Assembly: GCA_001899635.1 (NCBI GenBank)
Contig: MKVQ01000004.1
Coordinates: 62,001 to 126,000, forward strand
Source of the DNA: Myxococcales bacterium 68-20
GTDB lineage: Bacteria; Myxococcota_A; Polyangia; Polyangiales; Polyangiaceae
Length of the DNA stretch: 64,000 bases
Direction of reading: 5' to 3'
How positions within the stretch are numbered: position 1 is the first letter of the stretch; the number at the start of each line of letters is the position of its first letter. Below, piece after piece: positions 45,740-54,486 of this stretch. A program made the position numbers and the translations under genes. The notes below the pieces were generated by a model. It did no database searches and was not told the DNA's origin. It was given only the letters and a program-made list of their open reading frames with translations.

Positions 45740-45955
45740 CGGGGCTTCCTCAGGTCGGCCCTCGTGCTGGAAACCGGCACAAGAGCGCGTTTATGCCTGA
45801 GGCCGTTTAGTCCGCGCTAGGGGCTGGCGCAAGCTAGTCCTTTTTGGACGGAAAACCGCGGGCTTCCCTATGCTTCTGTTCAACGCTCGGCTCGCTCCTG
45901 GGCGACCGGCCGCGGCGCGCGAGCGGCCGGCCCGGCCCGGGACGAGTCCTGGAGC

Positions 45956-46552
45956 CTAGTTCTTGAGCTTCTTCGAGCTCTTCGGAGCACGCCCGAGCTG
46001 GACGAGAGCGTCGCCGCCGGAGCCGTTCGTCCCGTGGTCGTGCGGCTCCCAGCCCTCGGCGGCGTCCTCGAAGGCCGATGCGGCTTCTTCGATCTCTTCG
46101 TCGGTCGCGGGGCGGACCTCGCGCACGACGATCGAGTAACGGAGGGTCTCACCGGCGAGGGGGTGATTGCCGTCGAGGACGACCGCGTCCTCCTTGACCT
46201 CGATCACGCGCATGACCGCCTCGTCGCCCTCCGGCGACTCGGCCACGAGCTCGTCGCCGACTTCGACCGAGTCGGGACGCGGCATCTCCGATCGGTCGAT
46301 CTCGAGCACGAGCTCCTCGTCACGCTCGCCGAACCCCTCCTCGGGGGGCACCACGACTTCCTTCTCGTCGCCGGCGGCGAGCCCGGTGAGGGCCTTCTCG
46401 AGACCGGGCACGAGCATGCCGTATCCGTGGATGTACACGATGGGCTCGCCGTCCTCGTCGCTGCTCGCGTCGAGGACGTCGTCATCCAGGTCGCGGAGCG
46501 TGTACTCGAGCACGACCCGAGCGTTCGGTTCGATGGTGGCCTTGGTCGCCAT
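45956..46552 (-). CDS. slyD: FKBP-type peptidyl-prolyl isomerase SlyD
   Basis: The 198-residue product is a SlyD-like prolyl isomerase and chaperone: VVLEYTLRDLDDDVLDAS, YIHGYGMLVPGLEKALTGLAAGDEKEV and the insert-in-flap region with DGNHPLAGETLRYSIVV. The His/Cys-rich nickel-binding tail of enterobacterial SlyD is missing; a different tail ending in KSSKKLKN replaces it. A second call, plain FKBP, is less likely because of the GNHPLAG motif. Confidence 0.92.
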   Translation of the reverse strand: MATKATIEPNARVVLEYTLRDLDDDVLDASSDEDGEPIVYIHGYGMLVPGLEKALTGLAAGDEKEVVVPPEEGFGERDEELVLEIDRSEMPRPDSVEVGDELVAESPEGDEAVMRVIEVKEDAVVLDGNHPLAGETLRYSIVVREVRPATDEEIEEAASAFEDAAEGWEPHDHGTNGSGGDALVQLGRAPKSSKKLKN

Positions 46553-46616
46553 GATGCTCTGGCTATAGCGCGGTCCGCGGCCGGTTTCACGCAGCCCGAC
46601 CGCGACGTCGAGCTGA

Positions 46617-48584
46617 TCAGAGCGAGTCGGGCGAGACGATCTTACCCGCGATCGCGCTGGCAGCGACGACGAGCGGGCTCGCGAGGTAGACCTTGCCGGG
46701 GCCGCTGCGGCCCGGGAAGTTGCGGTTGATCGCGCTGACGGTGACCTGATCGGGCGAGTCGCTCACGCCCGGCCCCGCCTTGATGCACGCACCGCACGAC
46801 GGATCGACGAGCTCGGCGCCCGCCTTCGCGAAGACGTCGAGGTACCCCTTCGCCTCGGCGTAGCGGCGGATGTCCTGCGATCCGAACTGGATGTAGAGGT
46901 GGACGCCGTCTTTGACCTTCTTCCCCTGCTCCAGCGCGAGCTTCAGGACCTCGGCGTACATGTCCATGTCGGCCTTCTTGCCGCCGGTGCACGACCCACC
47001 ATACGCGATGTCGATCTTCGTCCCGGGGAGATCGCGAAGCGGGATGCCGTTACGCGGATCGCCGGGCGTCGCGACCATCGGCTCGAGGGAGGAGAGATCG
47101 ATCTCGAACGTCGCGAGGTACTTCGCGTCCGGGTCCGCCTTCACGATCCGCTTGCGGACGTCCTCGGCGACGAGCCCACGCTGCTTCACGAGGTAGTCGA
47201 CGACGACGTCGTCGGCCTCGATGATCCCGGTGAAGCCACCGGCCTCGACCGCCATGTTCGTGAGGGTCGCGCGCTCGTCGAGCGGCATTGCCCGGACGCC
47301 GTCGCCGGCGAACTCGAGCACCTTGCCGATCCCCTGCCCCGTCTTGAAGAACGGCTGGCTGAGGATGTGGAGCATGACGTCCTTCGCGCAGACGCCGTGC
47401 GGGAGGAGGCCGGTGAGGACGAAGCGCGCCGTCTCCGGAACGGTGACGCGGACGTCCTTCGTGTACCAGGCGTTCGCCATGTCGGTCGAACCGACGCCGA
47501 ACGCGAAGCAGCCGAGCGCGCCCGCCATGCACGTGTGCGAGTCGGTGCCGGCTACGAGCTGGCCCGGGAGCGCGAGCTCCTCGATCACCTTGTTGTGGCA
47601 GATCGCCTCCGACCCGACGAGCTTGCCGTCGCGGTGAACCTCTCCGTAGAGCTTCACGCCCTGGCGCTTCGTGAACGACTCCTGGACGGTGGCGAGCTCC
47701 TCGGCCTGCTCCTTCAGCCCCATCTCGCGATGCGCGCGCGGCATCACGAGATCGAGGAACGTCAGATGATCGCGGAACGCGAAGACGCTCTCGGGATCGG
47801 TGACCTTCGCGTCCTTGCCCATCTCCGCGCTGAACAGCGACTCCGCCATCGGCGTCACGTACTCGTGGCTGAAGCGGACGTCCGTGCGGGCGAAGAACGC
47901 GTCACCGGGCTTCACCGCTACCGCGCCGAGCTGCCCGGCCTTCGCGTCGACGATGACGTGCGCGGCGAGGATCTTCTCGCAGAGGGTCATCGGGCGCGCG
48001 CCCGTCGTCACCGCCGGCGGCGTCGTCTTGCCGGCGAGGCGCGCTCGGTTGTACGCGAAGAGGCCGCCGTGCTCGACGATCGCCGCGCTGATCGGGTCGA
48101 GGCCCTTCGTGAACTCGCTCATCGGGATCGCCTCGCCGCGCTGGATGCGCTCGATCAACCCGAAGTCGGTCGACGTGAGGAGACCGATGTTCTGCGCGTT
48201 CTGGCGGTAGATCTTCTCGATGCTCTTCGCGATGACGAGCTGCACGCCCGACTTGAGCTCGCTGTAGGGCGCGGTCTCGCGGCTGGACCCGCACCCCTTC
48301 GAGATGCCGCTCACGATGACGCCGTAGCCACCGTTCTTGATCGCGTCCTTGCCGACCTTCCCGCCACGGAGACCGACGAGGCAGAAGCGCGCGAGCGTCT
48401 CGTCGTAGTAGTAGCAAACCCATCCGGGAGTGAGCTCGTCGGTAGAGATGTTGCCGACCAGCGAGGGCTCGTTCTTCTCGACGTCGTAGGAGATGTCTTC
48501 GCCGGCGAGCTGCTTCTCGAGCAGCGCGAGGTCATCGGTGACGTAGAGGATGCGGCCCTTGATCTGGACGGACGAGCCTTGCAT
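46617..48584 (-). CDS. Fused aconitase-family hydratase (LeuD-like small domain before LeuC-like large domain)
   Basis: The 655-residue product joins the two parts of 3-isopropylmalate dehydratase in the order small then large. Residues 1 to about 200 carry the swivel domain with SGISKGCGSSRETAPYSEL; the rest is the [4Fe-4S] domain with GTDSHTCMAGALGCFAFGVGS, the cluster motifs GGSCTGGKKADMD and SCGACIKAGPG, and NRNFPGRSG. ATG 48584 is chosen at the start of homology. Leucine genes are absent nearby, so the substrate could be isopropylmalate, homoaconitate or a related acid. The order differs from aconitase A, in which the small domain follows the large one. Confidence 0.85.
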   Translation of the reverse strand: MQGSSVQIKGRILYVTDDLALLEKQLAGEDISYDVEKNEPSLVGNISTDELTPGWVCYYYDETLARFCLVGLRGGKVGKDAIKNGGYGVIVSGISKGCGSSRETAPYSELKSGVQLVIAKSIEKIYRQNAQNIGLLTSTDFGLIERIQRGEAIPMSEFTKGLDPISAAIVEHGGLFAYNRARLAGKTTPPAVTTGARPMTLCEKILAAHVIVDAKAGQLGAVAVKPGDAFFARTDVRFSHEYVTPMAESLFSAEMGKDAKVTDPESVFAFRDHLTFLDLVMPRAHREMGLKEQAEELATVQESFTKRQGVKLYGEVHRDGKLVGSEAICHNKVIEELALPGQLVAGTDSHTCMAGALGCFAFGVGSTDMANAWYTKDVRVTVPETARFVLTGLLPHGVCAKDVMLHILSQPFFKTGQGIGKVLEFAGDGVRAMPLDERATLTNMAVEAGGFTGIIEADDVVVDYLVKQRGLVAEDVRKRIVKADPDAKYLATFEIDLSSLEPMVATPGDPRNGIPLRDLPGTKIDIAYGGSCTGGKKADMDMYAEVLKLALEQGKKVKDGVHLYIQFGSQDIRRYAEAKGYLDVFAKAGAELVDPSCGACIKAGPGVSDSPDQVTVSAINRNFPGRSGPGKVYLASPLVVAASAIAGKIVSPDSL

Positions 48585-48639
48585 GGTCTGGAAATTCCTA
48601 GCACGGCGGCCGCCTTTGGGCTTAAAGGACCCGCCGTCC

Positions 48640-49548
48640 ATGCGTATCGCCGTCGTCACGACGAGCTACCCTTCTTTCGAAGGTGACCCCTCGGGGCACT
48701 TCGTCGAGACGGAGGTAGCCGAGCTGGAGCGAGCGGGGCACGAGGTGAGCGTCGTCCGACCGGACCCGGGCGGCGCGTTCGGCTGGCCCGGTGCACCGGC
48801 GCGCATCCGCGAACGACCGACCCGCGCGGTCTCTGCCGCCGCCTGGGTGGCGCGTGCCGCGCTCCGCCTCCGCGAGCTCGCTCCGGAGCGCGTCGTCGCC
48901 CACTGGTGCGTTCCGTCCGCGTTTCCGATCGCGCTCGGCGTCGCCGCAAGCACGGAGCTCGAGATAGTCTCCCACGGCGGCGACGTTCGACTGCTCGCCG
49001 CGCTCCCTTCGGCGACGCGTACCACGATCGTGCGCACGCTCGTCCGAAGGGCGACGCGCTGGCGGTTCGTCTCCGAGGAGCTCCTCGTCACGCTCGAGTC
49101 GAAGCTGCCTGCCGACGATGCACGCGCGCTCCGTGCGTGCGCCGCCATCGTACCGGGCGCGCTCGAGGTCCCCGACGTCCGCGAAGATGCCCTGGCGAAG
49201 CGGACCGCCCTCCACCCGCGACGCCTCTACGTCTGCGCGGGGCGCCTCGTCGCGAGCAAGCGGGTCGACAAGGTGATCGACTACGTCGCGACGAGCCATG
49301 ATCACGGGACGCGGCGCGACGAGCGCGTCCTCGTCGTCCTCGGCGACGGCCCCGAGCGCGCGCATCTCGAGCGGCTCGCGAAGGCATGGCAGATGGACGT
49401 GCGCTTCCTCGGAACGACCACGCGCCGCGAGGCGCTCGGCTGGATCGGCGCGGCCGACGAGCTCGTGCACGCGTCGCATGTCGAGGGCCTCTCCACGGTC
49501 CTGCGCGAGGCGGAGCACCTCGGCGTGCCGATCACGCTCCTCCCCTGA
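48640..49548 (+). CDS. Glycosyltransferase family 4 protein
   Basis: The 302-residue product has the GT-B N-terminal signature (MRIAVVTTSYPSFEGDPSG, HFVETEVAELERAGHEVSVV) and a C-terminal donor domain with CAGRLVASKRVDKVID, VVLGDGPERAHLERLA, VRFLGTTTRREALGWIGAAD and EGLSTVLREAEHLGVPI, in which the E-x7-E type pair is present. It probably transfers a sugar to lipid or polysaccharide. It is slightly shorter than most family members. It is divergent from the hydratase gene with a 55-base gap. Confidence 0.85.
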   Translation: MRIAVVTTSYPSFEGDPSGHFVETEVAELERAGHEVSVVRPDPGGAFGWPGAPARIRERPTRAVSAAAWVARAALRLRELAPERVVAHWCVPSAFPIALGVAASTELEIVSHGGDVRLLAALPSATRTTIVRTLVRRATRWRFVSEELLVTLESKLPADDARALRACAAIVPGALEVPDVREDALAKRTALHPRRLYVCAGRLVASKRVDKVIDYVATSHDHGTRRDERVLVVLGDGPERAHLERLAKAWQMDVRFLGTTTRREALGWIGAADELVHASHVEGLSTVLREAEHLGVPITLLP

Positions 49549-49938
49549 TCCGCTCACCTACTCGCGCAAGCCGCATCGCGCATCGCCGGCCTCGGCGCCG
49601 GAACGCGTCGATGCTCGCGAGCGACGACGCGCCGCTCGCACGACCACGGGCGCTTCTGGACCGTTGACGACTCGAACGCGGCTCGACACCAGACGGATCG
49701 CTCCTCCGGTACATCCCAACACGGCGGCGGTTTCATCACGAAATCGTCTTCGTGCTCGTCGAATGTTCCCTTACGCAGATCCGGCGCGAGTGCGATGCGC
49801 CAGCCTGCGCCAATTCAGGCGCGGGTCGTGTGGAGGTGGGTTCACGGACCGATCGTCTCTTGCCTCACGCTCTTCGTGGAACGCAGCGGTCTGCGAAGCG
49901 CGCTTGTGTCGGCATGCCGGTTGCTCCTGCTCGGCTCC
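49549..49938. other. Intergenic stretch without a gene
   Basis: I see no coding potential of normal quality in these 390 bases. The frame of the following lipoprotein gene is open from 49795, but the extra residues have no signal peptide or similarity. Small GC-rich inverted repeats occur, none with a T run. Confidence 0.45.
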
Positions 49939-50928
49939 ATGAATCGACGCTTGGTCTTGCTTCCGTTCCTTCTCCTCGCTGCAGTGGGTTGTGGCTCGTC
50001 GGCTGCGGAGAGCTCATCTCCCCCCGCTGGCTCGCCGCCGCCGGGTAGCTCGCCTCCGGCGGGCCAGAACGACGACGACGATGACGATGACGATGACCTC
50101 GATCCGGCGGGCTCGCCGCCGACACGACCTGAGGACGTCATCTCGGTCTATGACCGAATGGGCAACGCCTGCAATGGCGGGGTGATCACGCGCACGTTCG
50201 CAGCGTTCACGGAGATCGACGCCAACAACTTGTGGACCGCACCGGACAGCGACCCGGCTGGGGTTGGATCGCCGAAGCTCGCTTCGGGCTGGGGCAACCT
50301 CGTCGCGCCGTCGAAGTTCATCTTCGAGGGGCTCTCGGACGACGTGCAGACCACGAGCCCCGAGCAGGCCGCTCGCTGCAGCACCGCGCGCGACATCTTC
50401 ACGCCGATCACGCGCGACAAGCGCAGCGCCTTCGCCAACGTCCTCCTCTTTGCCGGCGAGCATCCTCACCTCGACGGCTTTCCGGCATCCGGGTCCAGCA
50501 TCGAGCCGGTCGCGGCGCCGGTTCGACTGAAGGGGTACATCGACGTCTCCTCCGGCCTCCGCAACGAATCCGGTGGCGTCGTCACCTACGACGATGTGGC
50601 GACACAACACCTCCCGATCTACGTCAGCTGCGAGCGACCGCTTCGCGTCGCGCGCGAGCTTCGGTCGGTACCGAAGACCGAGACGGATGGCCTCGACCTC
50701 TCGACCTGCAAGCTCGATGGCGACGAGGAGAGCTACACCTGCGTGTTCGAGCGCGTCGAGCACGTCGCTGACAACCGCTGCACCTTCGTCGCTACCGATG
50801 TGCTCTACCGCACCACGGACGGTGGACGGCAGCGCCTTTCCCTCGGAGGACGCCTCGAGTCCAACGGAGACGCCGCCATTCGATATCGGGTCACCGTCGA
50901 CCGGTACGCTTTCCACGTAGATCGATAG
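49939..50928 (+). CDS. Lipoprotein with poly-Asp linker, hypothetical
   Basis: The 329-residue product has a signal with Cys 18 (AAVGC), a Ser/Pro/Gly linker with repeated SPPAG units, then nine consecutive Asp and a folded domain of about 250 residues with six or more Cys and Trp/Tyr-rich strands. I recognise no family. The poly-Asp run may bind calcium or act as a spacer. A strong terminator follows at 50946. Confidence 0.65.
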   Translation: MNRRLVLLPFLLLAAVGCGSSAAESSSPPAGSPPPGSSPPAGQNDDDDDDDDDLDPAGSPPTRPEDVISVYDRMGNACNGGVITRTFAAFTEIDANNLWTAPDSDPAGVGSPKLASGWGNLVAPSKFIFEGLSDDVQTTSPEQAARCSTARDIFTPITRDKRSAFANVLLFAGEHPHLDGFPASGSSIEPVAAPVRLKGYIDVSSGLRNESGGVVTYDDVATQHLPIYVSCERPLRVARELRSVPKTETDGLDLSTCKLDGDEESYTCVFERVEHVADNRCTFVATDVLYRTTDGGRQRLSLGGRLESNGDAAIRYRVTVDRYAFHVDR

Positions 50929-50945
50929 ACTCCGCCGACGCGGGC

Positions 50946-50984
50946 AAACGGAGCTCGAGGGGAGACGGCCCTCGAGCTCCGTTT
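50946..50984 (+). terminator. Strong intrinsic terminator hairpin
   Basis: A perfect 16-bp stem (arms AAACGGAGCTCGAGGG and CCCTCGAGCTCCGTTT, seven-base loop) 17 bases after the stop at 50928. The T tract is short (three T) but an A tract in the 5' arm and the symmetry fit a bidirectional terminator. Confidence 0.85.
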
Positions 50985-51135
50985 GAACCTGAGCTCAGCT
51001 GGCTGACGGAACGCGAGGTCCGCACACCAAGAGCGCCGATGCACGACAGAAGCGCTCTTCAGACCACCAATTCGATCGGGTGACGAGCGAGTTTTCCGCT
51101 GTGACCAAACGCTCGCGCTATCGTCCATCTCGACG

Positions 51136-52371
51136 ATGAGGTCCTCGAACGACCGGCGAACGGGCTCGCTGCTCGGCGGAAAGTGGCGGCTCGAGAGGGT
51201 CGTCGGCGAGGGAGCGACATCCACCGTCCATGCAGCGACCCATCGCGAGGACGGTCGCCGCGCTGCGGTCAAGATCCTCCGCTCGATGCTCGCGGCCGAT
51301 CCGTACGTCGTCGACCTATTCCTCAAGGAGGGATACCTCGTCAGCGCGATCGAGCATCCCGGTGTCGTGAAGGTCTGGGACGACGGCGTCACCGACGACG
51401 GCTGCACGTACCTCGTCCTCGAGCTCCTCATCGGTCAGACGCTCGAGGAGCTTCGGCAGACACGCGGCGGGCGCATCCCCCTCGACGAGGTGATGCCGAT
51501 CGCGGATGCGATCATGGACACGCTCGAGGCGGTCCATTCCGAAGGCATCACTCACCGAGACCTCAAGCCTCAGAACGTGATGGTGCTCGACGGCGGCGGC
51601 ATCAAGCTCCTCGACTTCGGGCTCGCGAAGGTGCGTGGACGAACCGCAGACGCCGCGCAGGACGTCGTCGGTACGCCCTCCTTCATGCCGCCCGAACAGG
51701 CGCTCGGCGTCACCAAGAAGGTCGACGCTCAGAGCGACGTCTGGGCGCTCGGCGCGACGCTCTTCTATGCGCTGAGCGGCCAGCCGGTGCACCTCGCGAA
51801 GGACGTCACGGCGATGATGCTCGCGAGCGCGTCGACGAGGCCTCGCTCCCTCGCGGACGCCGCGCCGGAGCTTCCACGAGCGATCGTCGAGGTCATCGAC
51901 AAGGCGATCGCGTACCGCAAGGCCGATCGCTGGCCCGACGTCAGCGCGATGCGCTCCGCATGGCACGCGGCTCACCCCACGTGGCTCCCGACGCTGCCGC
52001 CTCCCACGTTCGCGCCCGATCCGACGTACCTCGATCCGAGCCTGCTCCGCACCGCGAAGACGTCGCCGTTCTCGCTCGAGGTCCAGACGCCGCTCGCGGT
52101 CGCGCTGTTCGATCCACGCGAGCTCGCCATCGAGACCGAGCGTGCCCTCCCGGCATCCTCGCCCGGACGTCCGATGCGCGCTCCCGCGCCCTCGCCCGCG
52201 CGACCGTCGCGCTGGCGCACGACCATCGCCCTCGGAGCGACGGCCGCGGTGACCGCCTCCGTCGTCGCAGCCGCGATCGCGCTCGCCTCCGAGGACGTAC
52301 CGTCCGCGTCACGCTCCGCATCGCCTCCTCCGCCGGCGATGGAGCTGCCTGCGGCGAAGCCCGGTCGCTGA
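51136..52371 (+). CDS. Ser/Thr protein kinase
   Basis: The 411-residue product has a full Hanks kinase domain at about residues 18-280: a glycine loop VVGEGATSTVH, Lys in AAVKIL, ITHRDLKPQNV, DFGLAKV and GTPSFMPPEQ, where the usual APE is PPE. A Pro-rich linker and a membrane segment (about 363-385) follow, with only a short tail outside. No sensor domain is visible, unlike the kinase at 27787. Catalytic residues are intact. Its target is unknown. Confidence 0.88.
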   Translation: MRSSNDRRTGSLLGGKWRLERVVGEGATSTVHAATHREDGRRAAVKILRSMLAADPYVVDLFLKEGYLVSAIEHPGVVKVWDDGVTDDGCTYLVLELLIGQTLEELRQTRGGRIPLDEVMPIADAIMDTLEAVHSEGITHRDLKPQNVMVLDGGGIKLLDFGLAKVRGRTADAAQDVVGTPSFMPPEQALGVTKKVDAQSDVWALGATLFYALSGQPVHLAKDVTAMMLASASTRPRSLADAAPELPRAIVEVIDKAIAYRKADRWPDVSAMRSAWHAAHPTWLPTLPPPTFAPDPTYLDPSLLRTAKTSPFSLEVQTPLAVALFDPRELAIETERALPASSPGRPMRAPAPSPARPSRWRTTIALGATAAVTASVVAAAIALASEDVPSASRSASPPPPAMELPAAKPGR

Positions 52372-52429
52372 GCCGCTCCCGCAGCACGCCGAGGTCCGTG
52401 CCGCGCGGCGAACCGTGCGGCCCTCGCCG

Positions 52430-54394
52430 CTAGTCGACGAACCGAACGGTGAACAGGTGATCGACGCTCTGCACCCGCTCGATCGCGACGTCGGGCCAAG
52501 GCGTCGGCGGCGTGTCGGTGTCCCAGACCATGAAGACCGGCCGGCCCTCCGAACGCCAGTGCTCGAGGATTGGGCGCATTCGGCGGATCTCCTCGTACGG
52601 GTTGTTGAAGATCATCGCATAGCGCACGTCGTGCGTGACCGTGGTGGTCCACAGGGTGTCCGGCAGTCCGCCGGGACCGAAGACGGCGAAGCGCGCCGGC
52701 GCAACACCGTCGAAGGCGTCGAGCCAGGCGTCGACCCCTCTCTTGACGAAGATGGCCGAGCGAAGCTCCTGCCCGAGTCCGCCGGCGACTCCCATGGCGA
52801 TCGCGGCAGCGATGAAGGGACGTAGTGCCGGTGCTGCGCCCCGCTCGGAGCGCAGCGCCCGGATGCCGGCCACCAGCGCCACGAACGCCACGGCGAGCGG
52901 CACGATGACGAGAAGCACACGTTTGCCGAACGACGTCTCCGAGGCTTCGCAAAAGCAGTAACCGACGCCGGTGGCGATCACGATGGCGATCCCGGCGTCC
53001 CACAGGCGAAGGCGCGCGCGCTCGACGACGACGACGCTCGCGACGACGAGCATTGGCAGGGCGGGAAGCGTGTACCGCAAGTACACCCACGGAAGCCCGA
53101 CGGAGTCCATCATTCCCATGTTCGCGCGCAAGCACATCGCCGCGTAGAGCGCTGCCGCCGGCAGCAGCACGATCCACGCAGCATGCCGGGCGCGTGCGTC
53201 GCGCCCGCCGCGCCGCATCGCCGAGATGAAGAGCGGAGCAAGGATCACGAGCGGTGTGCACTGGAGCGTCGCTCGGACAGCCCAGCCGAGGTACATCTGC
53301 CCCACTCCATCCGGCGCGCGCCGATAGAGGCCCCCCATCTCGAGCAGCGTCATGTCGACCACGTAACCGTAGAGGACCTGGGCGTAGACGAATGCTCGCT
53401 CACGCGCGAGCGGGCTCACAAGGAGTGCCGCCCCGATCGCAGCGAGCGCGCCGCCGGCGGCGACGCGCGGCCGCTTGTGAAGCACCACCGCGATGACCAC
53501 GGCGATCGCGAGGACGACCAGCACCGGCTTCGCGAACTTCAGCTGGTCGGAGACGTTCTGGTGGATGACCGGGTTAAGGTCGAAGCCGCGCCATGGGATC
53601 GGGCCGTAAGACAGGGGACTCAGCGACTGGAAGCGGATCCGGTTGAGGAGTGAAACGGGCGCGAGGGCCACGGCGAAACCCGCCCCGGCGAGAGCAACCG
53701 GGCGGAGGCCAAGGGCGCGCCTCCCGAGCACGCCGAACGCCGCCAGCGACGCGAGGGCCATCGGGAAGCAGGCGGCGTGCGAAGCGACGGCACATCCCCA
53801 CGCGAAGCCCGAGCCGAACGAGCGCGCGCCGACGCTCCGGCCGATCGCGCCATTCTCGGCGAGAATCGCGCTCACGGCGAGATACGTTCCGCCGACGCTC
53901 GAGAGAATGGCAAGCGGATAGCCACTCATCTCGACGGCCTTGGCGAGGATCGGGGTCGAGATGATGGTGAGGACGGCCGCCAGGACTGCGTACCAGACGT
54001 TCTCGACGAATCGACGCGCGAGGAGGTACGTCACAAGTGCGATCGGGACGAGAGTCGCAAACGTGAACGCGGACACCCCGCGGAGCGAACCGAGCAGAAA
54101 GGCCGGCGCAGCCGCATAGGCGTAGAGTGGAGCGTACACGCCCCAGAGATGCCCGCGCGCCGGAACGCCCCACGGCACCACCAGCTCCTCGTACTGGTCG
54201 ATCGGGCCGTTATCCCAGTACGGGAGGCCATGTCGAGCGACGCCCGCGATCATCTGGACGTAGGTCCGAATGTCGGTCGACTCGACGCCATGCCCGGGAT
54301 GCATCACCGCGATGACGAGTAGGATCAGGCAGAAGATCCCGAGGACGACCTGCGGGGCGCGTTGATGGTTAAGGCCCCACCTGACCGACTTCAT
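52430..54394 (-). CDS. Multi-spanning membrane protein, possible GT-C glycosyltransferase
   Basis: The 654-residue product has about twelve hydrophobic segments and a soluble C-terminus of about 120 residues. The first extracytoplasmic loop carries the acidic pair ESTDIRTYVQMI, and later loops are short; this layout is seen in GT-C type sugar transferases that use polyprenyl-phosphate donors. I see no decisive motif, so the call is tentative. It lies next to a sugar-nucleotide mutase-like flavoprotein and a flippase-like protein, which favours a role in envelope glycan synthesis. Confidence 0.55.
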   Translation of the reverse strand: MKSVRWGLNHQRAPQVVLGIFCLILLVIAVMHPGHGVESTDIRTYVQMIAGVARHGLPYWDNGPIDQYEELVVPWGVPARGHLWGVYAPLYAYAAAPAFLLGSLRGVSAFTFATLVPIALVTYLLARRFVENVWYAVLAAVLTIISTPILAKAVEMSGYPLAILSSVGGTYLAVSAILAENGAIGRSVGARSFGSGFAWGCAVASHAACFPMALASLAAFGVLGRRALGLRPVALAGAGFAVALAPVSLLNRIRFQSLSPLSYGPIPWRGFDLNPVIHQNVSDQLKFAKPVLVVLAIAVVIAVVLHKRPRVAAGGALAAIGAALLVSPLARERAFVYAQVLYGYVVDMTLLEMGGLYRRAPDGVGQMYLGWAVRATLQCTPLVILAPLFISAMRRGGRDARARHAAWIVLLPAAALYAAMCLRANMGMMDSVGLPWVYLRYTLPALPMLVVASVVVVERARLRLWDAGIAIVIATGVGYCFCEASETSFGKRVLLVIVPLAVAFVALVAGIRALRSERGAAPALRPFIAAAIAMGVAGGLGQELRSAIFVKRGVDAWLDAFDGVAPARFAVFGPGGLPDTLWTTTVTHDVRYAMIFNNPYEEIRRMRPILEHWRSEGRPVFMVWDTDTPPTPWPDVAIERVQSVDHLFTVRFVD

Positions 54395-54486
54395 CGCCCG
54401 CGACGCTTATCCCAGGGCACCCGAGCCGGCAATCGATTCTACAGCCCGGCGTTGACCGGTGTTTCTGGCGCGACTAACACGACCGT

